Positions 56,302-64,000 of a stretch of 64,000 bases of DNA are shown here, piece after piece. Under the pieces are notes generated by a model that worked only from the letters and a program-made list of their open reading frames with translations, did no database searches and was not told the origin of the DNA. Both the position numbers and the translations under genes were made by a program. Numbering within the stretch: position 1 is the stretch's first letter; the number at the start of each line of letters is the position of its first letter. Origin of the DNA: Chlorobium sp. (GTDB taxonomy: Bacteria; Bacteroidota; Chlorobiia; Chlorobiales; Chlorobiaceae). The stretch covers positions 62,001 through 126,000 of the forward strand of contig SZXV01000011.1 of assembly GCA_005862225.1 (NCBI GenBank), read 5' to 3'.

Positions 56302-57050
56302 CAGCGATCCGATTTACCGGTTCCAAGAGTGTGAATGATGTAGAATGCGGCCTCGTCAATCATGTAGGTGAAGCGGTCAACCCTGCTGGTAAAAACGTTA
56401 TAGGCAATAATCCCTGTAATGCCGCCGAAAATACCGAGGGCGGTATTGAACAAAGCTTCAGAGATGCCAAGCGAGAGCTGCACCGCATCAGGGGCGCCGC
56501 TCGTAGCCATTGCCGCAAAAGCACGAATCATGCCAAGTGTTGTTCCCAGAAGACCAACCATCGTGGAAATCGAAGCAATAGTGGAAATTGCAACAAGGTT
56601 ATTCTCAAGCAATGGCATTTCCATGATTGTTGCCTCTTCAACCGCTTTTTCCATTTCGCTGATTTTTTTCTCCCGATCAGTGATATTAAAATCAGAGAGT
56701 TTTTTATACCGGTCAAGCACGGCACGAAGCACAGCGGCAAGAGAGCTCTGATGCTCATCACATTTAGCAATAGCCTGATCAATTGATCCGTTGTCAATAT
56801 CCTGTTTGAGATTTTGAACAAATTCCGGAATATTACCTTTGCCGGAAGCCTTGTTCAGCGCGATGATACGTTCCACGGTGTAGGCAATCACCATCAGAAT
56901 AAGCGCCATAAGAACGGAGACAATCGGCCCGCCCTTCCAGATGGCATGAAAGATTGACTCCGGAGGAGTCGTACCCATCCAAACATAAAAACCCAGAGAA
57001 ACTGCGTAGGTTACAATGATGAGCAGACCGGTAAAAAAACCCTGTTTCAT
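56301..57050 (-). CDS. exbB: ExbB/TolQ/MotA-family proton channel protein
   Basis: 249 residues with four hydrophobic segments. The core has LGTTLGMIRAFAAMA and ALFNTALGIFGGITGIIAYN, typical of ExbB. It forms the proton channel with ExbD that drives TonB. First gene of the exbB-exbD-exbD-tonB operon. The 292-base gap to dnaG should hold both divergent promoters; none is called with confidence. Confidence 0.94.
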   Translation of the reverse strand: MKQGFFTGLLIIVTYAVSLGFYVWMGTTPPESIFHAIWKGGPIVSVLMALILMVIAYTVERIIALNKASGKGNIPEFVQNLKQDIDNGSIDQAIAKCDEHQSSLAAVLRAVLDRYKKLSDFNITDREKKISEMEKAVEEATIMEMPLLENNLVAISTIASISTMVGLLGTTLGMIRAFAAMATSGAPDAVQLSLGISEALFNTALGIFGGITGIIAYNVFTSRVDRFTYMIDEAAFYIIHTLGTGKSDR

Positions 57051-57342
57051 AGACTCTTGATTGTTTTGACTATCCTGAAGGTAAACGAAGCTTTATGAAC
57101 CACGCTGTATTTTGCTATACTAAGTACATCGGTAAAAGTACAAGCGACAAGAATATAAGAGACGTGACGATTCTGAAACCCGGAACAATCAGTGACCGAA
57201 ATTAATTGAAATCTCCAACCCAGGCAACAACAGCGATACTATTGGCTGTTAATTTAGTAAATATGCTTGTTATTTTTTAGCGATAATCTTTGATAAAAAG
57301 AAAAAAGCACGTGTTCCCGCAACAATATCAAAGCCAAAGAAG

Positions 57343-59244
57343 ATGCGCATGATTCCTCCTGCGATCATCGATGAAGTCCGGCAAGCGGCAGACATTGTTG
57401 ATATTGTCTCTGATTATGTAACGCTTCAGCCATCAGGACGCAATTATAAGGCGCTTTCTCCCTTTACTGTCGAAAAAACTCCATCATTTATTGTTTCTCC
57501 TGAAAAGCAGCTTTATAAATGTTTTTCATCGGGCAAGGGCGGCAACGTCTTTTCGTTTGTCATGGAGATGGAAAAAGTCTCCTTCCCTGAAGCACTTGAG
57601 CTGGTGGCAAAGCGGGCGGGTATTGATATCAGTCGCTTTACCAAAAAAAAGGAACTTCACTCCGGACATGAAGAGAGCCAGACCAACACCCTTCGCTGGG
57701 CGGCCAGGCTTTATCATGAGACGCTGAATCGCGAAACGGGAAAAGTCGGGCGTAACTACTTTTCAGCAGAACGAGCCCTGTCGGACAAAATCATGCAAAC
57801 ATTTGGGCTCGGATATGCGCCAGACGCATGGGACTATCTGTTCACGGAAGCCAAACGGGGGGGCATTGCGCAGGAGCACCTGCTTGATCTTGGGCTCATC
57901 ACTGCCAATAAACAAAAAACCTCATGTTACGATACTTTTCGCAACCGGGTAATTTTCCCAATTTTTTCTGTTGGTGGACAGGTCGTCGGTTTTGGGGGGC
58001 GTACCCTGCTGGATGACCCGCAAACGCCGAAATACCTGAACTCCTCCGAGAGCAAGCTCTTTGAAAAATCAAAACTGCTGTACGGACTTCATGTGGCGAA
58101 AAATGAAATCCGGCGTCTGGAAACAGCAATTCTTGTCGAAGGGTACATGGATGTTCTGGCCCTTCATCAGGCTGGCATGACCAATGCCGTAGCATCATGC
58201 GGGACATCGCTGACACGCTATCAGGCAAAAGTGCTGCATCATTATACAAAAAGAGTGTTGTTCATGTATGACGCTGATCGTGCCGGCCAGAAATCAATGA
58301 TGAGCGGCATCGATACGCTTCTTTCAGAGAATGTCACACCCTATGTTGTGATACTTCCCGAAGGTGACGATCCGGACAGTTTTGTACGGCGTGAAGGGCA
58401 AGAGAAATTCCTGCAATTTGCGGAACAAAACATGCTTTCGTTTCAGGACTTTCAAATCCGTTTTTTCATGGAAGCGGGAGATTTCGCACAGCCTGATCTC
58501 AAATCAAGAGCGATCAGGTCGATGGCACACACGATTTCCCTGGTACCCGACCGAATCCGAAGGGAACTTTATCTTCAGGAGTTATCAAAAAAACTCACTC
58601 TGAGTCTGCCTGCCCTTCAGGAGCTGCTCAACAGAGAAGAGAGTGCAACAGAAAAAAAGAGCGCATCATTCGAAAACCGTCGGCTGGTTCCGAAGCCACA
58701 GCAACCCGCCACAAGCCTCTCTGTTCTGGAAAAAACCTTTTTAAAAGCTGTGCTGGAAAGTGCCAGTTATGGAAATGCTGTGCTGGAATTTGCTGCATCG
58801 CATGAAGAGATGCTGGAATTACCGCACAAGGAGGCACAAGATATTTTTGCCCATCTGATCCGCCGATACCATGATATCGCCGACCATCCTGATGAACGGA
58901 TTGATATTGCCTCTGAAATAAGTTCTTTCAGCAATCCCGCATCGCGGGACCTTGCATCGGGGCTGCTGATCGATCCGCCGGTAAGTAAGAAATGGCTCGA
59001 ACAATCCGATGTTCATGCTGAAAATGCAAAACGGTGCCTGGCCATGTTTCTTGACGCGTTCAAAAACCTTATTCTTGAACCGTTAGTCAGTCAAAAAAAT
59101 GTGCTCACCGAACAAATCCGTGTTGAAAACGACACAGAGCGGGAAATTGAGCTCTCAAGAGAAAAAATCATCCTTGATCAAAAAATCCGGAAAACCTCCC
59201 AGGAACTCAAAAAAATGATAACAAGCATTCTTGAAAACAGTTAG
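57343..59244 (+). CDS. dnaG: DNA primase with degraded zinc-finger
   Basis: 633 residues. The N-terminal region is recognisable (SDYVTLQPSGRNYKALSPF, then KTPSFIVSPEKQLYKCFSSG and KGGNVFSF). The zinc ligands of the usual CPFH...CFGCG are S39, T42, C60 and S63, so only one cysteine remains. The TOPRIM catalytic part is intact: AILVEGYMDVLALHQAG and LFMYDADRAGQKS. The C-terminal helicase-binding domain follows. It makes RNA primers. Loss of zinc ligands is known from some Bacteroidota/Chlorobiota primases. The start ATG at 57343 could also be the one two codons later. Confidence 0.95.
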   Translation: MRMIPPAIIDEVRQAADIVDIVSDYVTLQPSGRNYKALSPFTVEKTPSFIVSPEKQLYKCFSSGKGGNVFSFVMEMEKVSFPEALELVAKRAGIDISRFTKKKELHSGHEESQTNTLRWAARLYHETLNRETGKVGRNYFSAERALSDKIMQTFGLGYAPDAWDYLFTEAKRGGIAQEHLLDLGLITANKQKTSCYDTFRNRVIFPIFSVGGQVVGFGGRTLLDDPQTPKYLNSSESKLFEKSKLLYGLHVAKNEIRRLETAILVEGYMDVLALHQAGMTNAVASCGTSLTRYQAKVLHHYTKRVLFMYDADRAGQKSMMSGIDTLLSENVTPYVVILPEGDDPDSFVRREGQEKFLQFAEQNMLSFQDFQIRFFMEAGDFAQPDLKSRAIRSMAHTISLVPDRIRRELYLQELSKKLTLSLPALQELLNREESATEKKSASFENRRLVPKPQQPATSLSVLEKTFLKAVLESASYGNAVLEFAASHEEMLELPHKEAQDIFAHLIRRYHDIADHPDERIDIASEISSFSNPASRDLASGLLIDPPVSKKWLEQSDVHAENAKRCLAMFLDAFKNLILEPLVSQKNVLTEQIRVENDTEREIELSREKIILDQKIRKTSQELKKMITSILENS

Positions 59245-59263
59245 CCTCCCGAAAAAGGGAGGC
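59244..59263. terminator. Hairpin between convergent dnaG and glyA
   Basis: GCCTCCC-GAAAAA-GGGAGGC, a 7-base stem, directly after the dnaG stop. There is no U-tract on the plus strand, so it is a weak candidate for a shared terminator. Confidence 0.4.
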
Positions 59264-59282
59264 TTCAGAAACTGTTCTTCGT

Positions 59283-60599
59283 TTATACCTTGTATCCTTC
59301 AAGAGGGTGAAGCAGACAAAGCTCTCTGATTTCCTCCCTGACCGAACGGCAGATATTGGCGATATCCGGTTTTTCGGCAGAGATGATCACCCTGTCAATG
59401 AGCTCAGCGATAGCGTTGCTCTCAGCTTCCTTCATTCCCCTTGTGGTCATGGCTGGAGTGCCGATACGAATTCCGCTGGTAACAAATGGAGACTTGTCAT
59501 CAAATGGAACCATGTTCTTGTTGACAGTAATACCGGCTTCATGCAGAAGATTTTCAGCAACCTTTCCTGTGACGCCCTTGTTGCGCAAATCAAGCAGCAT
59601 AAGATGGTTTCTGGTTCCTCCGCTGACAATCTTGTAACCAAGAGCAGTAAACTTTTCAGCCATCGACGCAGCATTTTTGATGACCTGAGCAGCATATTCC
59701 CTGAACTCAGGCTGCAGCGCTTCGCCAAAAGCAACGGCCTTGCCTGCAATGATGTGCATGAGAGGGCCTCCCTGAATACCAGGCATGACCTCTGCGTCCA
59801 TGACTTCCGACATCATCTTCACCCGTGATCCTGTTTTGGTCTTGATGGTAATCCCCATCGGGTTCTCGAAGTCGGAGCCCATCATGATCATGCCACCTCT
59901 CGGCCCGCGAAGAGTTTTGTGTGTGGTGGTGGTCACAAAATGGCAGTGCGGCATTGGGTCGCCAAGAAGACCGGCGGCAATCAACCCGGCAGGATGAGCG
60001 ATATCAGCCATCAAAAACGCACCGACCTTGTCGGCGATCACTCTGAATGCCTTGACATCAAAGCCCTGAGAATAGGCGCTGGCACCACAGATAATAAGTT
60101 TCGGACGAACCTTCAAGGCAAGCTCCTCAACTTTATTCATGTCAATGCAACCAGTATCGGGATCAACACCATAGGAGTGGGCGTCAAACATCTGTCCGGA
60201 AAAATTGACAGAACTTCCATGAGTCAGATGCCCGCCATGTGAGAGATCAAGTCCCATAATGGTGTCGCCGGGTTTTAAAACCGAAAAGAGCACCGCCATG
60301 TTAGCGCTTGAGCCGGAGTGTGGCTGCACATTGACATAGTCGCACTTAAACAGCTTTTTTGCCCTGTCGCGAGCCAGATTTTCAGCAACGTCAACAAATT
60401 CGCAACCGCCGTAATAGCGCTTGCCGGGGTAGCCCTCGGCATATTTATTGGTCATCACCGACCCGCAGGCCTGCATAACCGCCCGGCTGGTAAAGTTTTC
60501 CGACGCAATAAGCTCAAGCGTTTCAGTCTGCCGGGTCATCTCGTTGGCAATTGCCTCAAAGATCTCTTTATCCTGTCTCTGAAGGATATCAGTATCCAT
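59283..60599 (-). CDS. glyA: Serine hydroxymethyltransferase
   Basis: 438 residues. Motifs: [42 protein letters not shown]-lysine in [15 protein letters not shown]. It interconverts serine and glycine and loads folate with one-carbon units. Together with gcvPB in this window it links to glycine metabolism. 29 bases after ribBA. Confidence 0.97.
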   Translation of the reverse strand: MDTDILQRQDKEIFEAIANEMTRQTETLELIASENFTSRAVMQACGSVMTNKYAEGYPGKRYYGGCEFVDVAENLARDRAKKLFKCDYVNVQPHSGSSANMAVLFSVLKPGDTIMGLDLSHGGHLTHGSSVNFSGQMFDAHSYGVDPDTGCIDMNKVEELALKVRPKLIICGASAYSQGFDVKAFRVIADKVGAFLMADIAHPAGLIAAGLLGDPMPHCHFVTTTTHKTLRGPRGGMIMMGSDFENPMGITIKTKTGSRVKMMSEVMDAEVMPGIQGGPLMHIIAGKAVAFGEALQPEFREYAAQVIKNAASMAEKFTALGYKIVSGGTRNHLMLLDLRNKGVTGKVAENLLHEAGITVNKNMVPFDDKSPFVTSGIRIGTPAMTTRGMKEAESNAIAELIDRVIISAEKPDIANICRSVREEIRELCLLHPLEGYKV

Positions 60600-60628
60600 C
60601 GTCTTTCAGTCCTTTTCCTGACGGAAGT

Positions 60629-61888
60629 TTACGTGTTGGGATTTGTTTTTTCAAAATAACGATTTTCAGTAGCGCATGAGCAGCCAATCATATGGCCCAG
60701 TTTATCCCGTTTTGTGTCGAGATAGGTTTGATTCATAGGGTTTGGGACAATTTCAAGCGAAATCCGTTCAACAATTTCCAGCCCATAGCCCTCAAGACCA
60801 ACCACTTTTTTCGGGTTATTGGTCATCAGCCTCATTTTCCTGACACCGAGGTCCTTGAGAATCTGCGCGCCGATACCATAATCACGCAGATCAGCCTTAA
60901 ATCCAAGTTTTTCATTGGCCTCTACCGTGTCAAACCCTTCGTCCTGAAGATTATAGGCTTTAAGTTTATTGATGAGCCCAATACCACGTCCCTCCTGCAT
61001 GAGATAAACCAGCACTCCCCGTCCCTCTTTTTCAATCATGCTGAGCGCTGAAGCAAGCTGGTTGCCGCAATCACAACGCAGGGAGGCAAAGGTATCGCCA
61101 GTGGCACATTGCGAATGAACCCTGACCATCACCGGCTCATCAGGAGTAATGTCACCTTTGACAAAGGCAATATGGTTCTGCTGGTCGGTAAATGACTCGT
61201 AGGCAATAAGTCGGAATTCACCATAAGCGGTCGGCAACCTTGATTCGACAGCCCGCTGCACCAGTTTGTTACGCTTCATCTGATAGGCAACAAGCTCCTT
61301 GATGGTAATCAGCTTTAATCCGAATTTCGCCTTCAGCTTGATCAGTTCCGGCAGCCTTGCCATAGTACCATCGTCATTCAGGATCTCGCAGAGCAACCCG
61401 ACCGGACTGCAACCGGCAAGACGCGCCAGATCCACCGCAGCTTCCGTATGGCCTACACGCCTGAGCACACCCCCATCCATAGCCCGAAGAGGGAAAATAT
61501 GACCGGGACGCGAAAAATCGTCAGCCTTCGACAAGGGATCGCCAAGCATCTTGATAGTCATGGTACGATCATAGACTGAAATACCGGTGGTCACACCCTC
61601 GGCAATGGCATCAACAGAGACTGTAAAATTGGTTTCATGCTGGGAAGTGTTTCTCTGCACCATCGGATCAAGCTGCAACTCTTTGGCCCGCTCCATGGTT
61701 ACCGCGACACAGAGCAGACCCCGGGCCTCCCGTGTGATAAAATTTATCATGTCATTGGTAACACGGTCAGCAGCTCCAATAAAGTCGCCCTCATCTTCAC
61801 GATCCTCATCATCAATGACTATAACGAGCTTCCCCTGCCGAATATCTTCGAGAGCGGCGTCAATTGTATCAAAAATTTGTTTATGCAT
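60629..61888 (-). CDS. ribBA: Bifunctional DHBP synthase / GTP cyclohydrolase II
   Basis: 419 residues. The RibB half has [20 protein letters not shown] and [31 protein letters not shown]. The RibA half has [24 protein letters not shown] in parts (zinc cysteines) and [18 protein letters not shown]. It makes both the ribitol-side and GTP-side precursors of riboflavin. Confidence 0.97.
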   Translation of the reverse strand: MHKQIFDTIDAALEDIRQGKLVIVIDDEDREDEGDFIGAADRVTNDMINFITREARGLLCVAVTMERAKELQLDPMVQRNTSQHETNFTVSVDAIAEGVTTGISVYDRTMTIKMLGDPLSKADDFSRPGHIFPLRAMDGGVLRRVGHTEAAVDLARLAGCSPVGLLCEILNDDGTMARLPELIKLKAKFGLKLITIKELVAYQMKRNKLVQRAVESRLPTAYGEFRLIAYESFTDQQNHIAFVKGDITPDEPVMVRVHSQCATGDTFASLRCDCGNQLASALSMIEKEGRGVLVYLMQEGRGIGLINKLKAYNLQDEGFDTVEANEKLGFKADLRDYGIGAQILKDLGVRKMRLMTNNPKKVVGLEGYGLEIVERISLEIVPNPMNQTYLDTKRDKLGHMIGCSCATENRYFEKTNPNT

Positions 61889-62466
61889 ACATGTTGATTA
61901 CACCTTTTTGCGAACCAGATAGTACATGAAATAGAATGTAATGTAAAAAAATCCTGACCCATTTTCGAGTCAGCAAAAAAGAAGAGTGTTAACTTCAAAT
62001 ATTGTGTTTTATGACATATGAGGCGCTGATATGCAGATGCTGCCTTGACCAAAAATGAAGCATATAACATGAAAAAAGAGCCATCTATCCAGCATAGCCC
62101 TTTACCCAAAAGCTGTCGAAAACCTGAGAAAAGCTGAACCATCAAAGTTACTGATGAGCTGATCATTCATATCTGTTTATCTATTCACTTCGACTCTCCT
62201 TCGCGGCTCAGGTGTCAACACTTTTTTCAGAACACTTTGACTGCACAACTCGTGAATGTCCTGTCTCTTATCTCGTTGATTGAGGCTCTACATGACAATA
62301 GGGTAATAACACCTTGTTCTGCACCGCCGTTGCTTAAGTTGCAACACGCACATTCGGGTGCCTGTGGTGCTGACAAAAAGAATTGTTAATTGCCGCTAAC
62401 AGCAATCACCACATCAATAAGTATTTTTAAAACATTTATTTGAAGGAATTTGTAGGGATTTGTAGG
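61889..62466. other. Gap upstream of ribBA and osmC
   Basis: 578 bases between divergent genes. The left part should hold the ribBA promoter. No riboflavin (FMN) riboswitch pattern was recognised. A CTGAC/GTCAG hairpin near 61954 is weak. No gene called. Confidence 0.4.
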
Positions 62467-62495
62467 TTGTGCATGAATTGACTTCGACGTATTAT
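62467..62495 (+). promoter_or_regulatory. Possible sigma-70-type promoter of osmC
   Basis: TTGTGC and TATTAT with a 17-base spacer, about 88 bases before the osmC ATG. The -35 agrees at three to four positions, so this is a candidate only. Confidence 0.35.
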
Positions 62496-62582
62496 AAGTC
62501 TGTAAAGGTATTGATAAAAACCAATTGCCAATAGTAAAAAATTAGAAGTCGAACAGCTAACATTTTCAATCCAGAGGCAATA

Positions 62583-63065
62583 ATGACAATAACTACAGCC
62601 ATGCATTCCAATAATCAAACACTCAACTTCAAACTTAATTCTGCTGGAACAGGAGCCGCCCAAACAATATTTATGGCGGGATCACCGCACATGATTAATG
62701 TGGATGCCCCACTCATGATTGGCGGCAAAGGTGAATATCCCTGTCCGATCTGCTATCTATTAAGTTCATTGATCTCAAGCTCGCAAGTAACCGCTCAACT
62801 TGTTGCAAAAGATTTTGGCGTACAACTCAACGGTTTCGAATTCGAAATCAACGCAAATCTTGATACCGCGATTCTTATCGGAGGAGCCGCAAAAGGCAAC
62901 CCCAATATTCATGATATAATACTTATAGCAACTATTGAGACTAATATCTCCGATGAGCTGTTTGAAAAAATCCGCATTGAAACAGAAAGAAGATGCCCGA
63001 TTTTCCAATTGTTCTGCCAAAGCGGGGGAAACGTTACGACACAGTGGATACGTCAAGCGTCGTAA
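62583..63065 (+). CDS. OsmC-family protein
   Basis: 160 residues. A conserved beta-alpha fold; C57 in PCPICYLLSSLISS and C137 in ETERRCPIFQLF fit the two OsmC/Ohr redox cysteines. C54 is extra. Such proteins reduce organic hydroperoxides or are of unknown substrate. It stands alone, with its own terminator downstream. Confidence 0.8.
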   Translation: MTITTAMHSNNQTLNFKLNSAGTGAAQTIFMAGSPHMINVDAPLMIGGKGEYPCPICYLLSSLISSSQVTAQLVAKDFGVQLNGFEFEINANLDTAILIGGAAKGNPNIHDIILIATIETNISDELFEKIRIETERRCPIFQLFCQSGGNVTTQWIRQAS

Positions 63066-63111
63066 TCAATATCAGAAAAAATATCTTTTTACTCTTCTAC
63101 ACGTTATTGTT

Positions 63112-63146
63112 GCCGGTTTCTGAAATCAGAGAACCGGCTTTTTTTT
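63112..63146 (+). terminator. Terminator of osmC
   Basis: GCCGGTT and AACCGGC form a 7-base stem with a short loop, followed by TTTTTTTT. It lies about 50 bases past the osmC stop. Confidence 0.85.
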
Positions 63147-63342
63147 AACATTTTATACCAGAAACGAAAAAAACTTGCCGTTTAAAATTTCGCCCTCTAT
63201 CAGTTCAGTATAAACACCTTTTGTTTTCAGGTTGTTTCCTACAGTCGGCCTCCTCATTTTCATTCCCTAAAAACAAAAAATTTGATCAAAAGAGCAGAGT
63301 AGTGCATGTACTTGCAATAAATAATTTTACACTGAAAACGAC

Positions 63343-64000
63343 TTACTCAATGAGAAGCTCTTCTGCAAAGTTGAACCCTACACCAAACACAGTTTTTATC
63401 GGAGATGTACCATTGATGTCAATTTTCTGGCGCAAGCGGTGAACCAATGACTCAAGTGCACGCTTGCCGTATTCGTTATGCTCATAATCGAGAATACTCA
63501 TTATCTCCTTACGAGTAATATTTTTATGGCTATTCGAAATAAAACAATTCATGAATTCAAACTCTTTTGAGGTGAGCTTGATCATCTTGCCATCTGGATT
63601 ATAGAGAGACCACTCGGCACGATCAAGCTTCCACAGCCTTTTATTTTTTGCCGATAGAAGTTTGTCTTCACTCTCCCCCTGTTGTTGCTGAGGAGTTTGT
63701 AGGGCGATGTCACGCCGTCTTAAAAGATTACTGATTGACGCTGAAAGCTCCCGGAAATCGACAGGTTTCACAAGGTAAATATCGGCTCCGGAGTTGTAGC
63801 CTGCAAGTTTTTCTTCAATAGTTGAACGTCCGGTTAACATGATAATCCGCATATCTGTGTTGTTTCGCAAGTATTCACAGAGAGCAATTCCACTCTGGTC
63901 AGGCAGGCCAATATCGAGAATTGCAACCTGATAAGAGTTTACGGCAATATGCTGATAGATCTCCAACGCTGAACCAACTCCCGTAACATCATATCCAACA
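63343..64000 (-). CDS. OmpR-family response regulator, N-terminus beyond window
   Basis: About 219 residues are visible; the frame stays open to the window edge (GYDVTGVGSALEIYQHIAV), so the TTG at 63966 is not the real start. The receiver has phospho-Asp in VAILDIGLPDQSG, Thr in MLTGRS and Lys in YLVKPVDF. A winged-helix domain follows (LTSKEFEFMNCFIS, then LESLVHRLRQKIDINGTSPI). Between the two is a Gln-rich linker (TPQQQQGESED). The partner kinase is not in the window. Nothing identifies the signal. Confidence 0.9.
   Translation of the reverse strand, partial: VGYDVTGVGSALEIYQHIAVNSYQVAILDIGLPDQSGIALCEYLRNNTDMRIIMLTGRSTIEEKLAGYNSGADIYLVKPVDFRELSASISNLLRRRDIALQTPQQQQGESEDKLLSAKNKRLWKLDRAEWSLYNPDGKMIKLTSKEFEFMNCFISNSHKNITRKEIMSILDYEHNEYGKRALESLVHRLRQKIDINGTSPIKTVFGVGFNFAEELLIE

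Noticed and set aside
61819-62166. 115-codon minus-strand frame next to ribBA
   Set aside because: It overlaps the ribBA start, has no family motif and no ribosome-binding site.
1-64000. CRISPR arrays, rRNA genes and complete insertion sequences
   Set aside because: No regularly spaced repeats, rRNA sequence or intact transposase with terminal repeats was seen.

Overview
The window is most likely chromosomal DNA of a green sulfur bacterium (Chlorobiaceae). The main evidence is a chlorophyllide reductase Z-type subunit (bchZ), a cysteine-depleted DnaG zinc region of the Chlorobi/Bacteroidetes kind, a two-subunit glycine dehydrogenase, and a fatty-acid/ribosome gene order typical of the group. 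Genus and species cannot be set from the sequence alone.

Layout. (1) 1-11512, minus strand: a potassium block. A sigma-54-type promoter precedes a membrane sensor kinase, a 32-residue peptide, kdpF, kdpA, kdpB, kdpC and a KdpD-like protein that runs off the window. Next to it lie a KimA-like APC-family permease and an NtrC-type sigma-54 activator. KdpE (OmpR type) is absent; the sigma-54 activator probably replaces it. (2) 11592-28186: a strong bidirectional terminator, tRNA-Asn, then plus-strand housekeeping genes: DUF177, rpmF, plsX, fabH, fabD, fabG, acpP, fabF, rnc; gcvPB, a NagZ-type GH3, bchZ; thrS, infC, rpmI, rplT, pheS. (3) 28187-47991: an accessory island, much of it AT-rich. It holds a tightly overlapping operon of a C5-cytosine methyltransferase, a protein with two GHKL ATPase modules (MORC-like at the N-terminus, histidine-kinase-like at the C-terminus) and a receiver-domain protein. 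It also holds a methyltransferase-SNase gene killed by a stop in its catalytic SPPY motif, two more fragments of that same gene, a DUF6978/DUF1828 pair, antitoxins whose toxins are broken, an AAA ATPase, phage and resolvase remnants, a deoxyribosyltransferase-like/2TM pair, a short RadC-like protein and a NYN RNase-like protein. SMR exporter and Gfo/Idh genes lie inside the island. (4) 47992-64000: core genes again: hemN, purE, a cupin, ndh, argD, a TonB-ExbB-ExbD-ExbD operon, dnaG, glyA, ribBA, osmC and the C-terminal part of an OmpR-type response regulator cut by the window edge.

Best candidates for something new: the methyltransferase/double-GHKL/receiver operon, which looks like a two-component phosphorelay joined to DNA modification with no visible restriction nuclease; and the Kdp regulatory arrangement, a KdpD that appears to end in a PTS EIIA domain, a separate kinase and a sigma-54 promoter. 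All family assignments come from reading motifs by eye; no database search was run.
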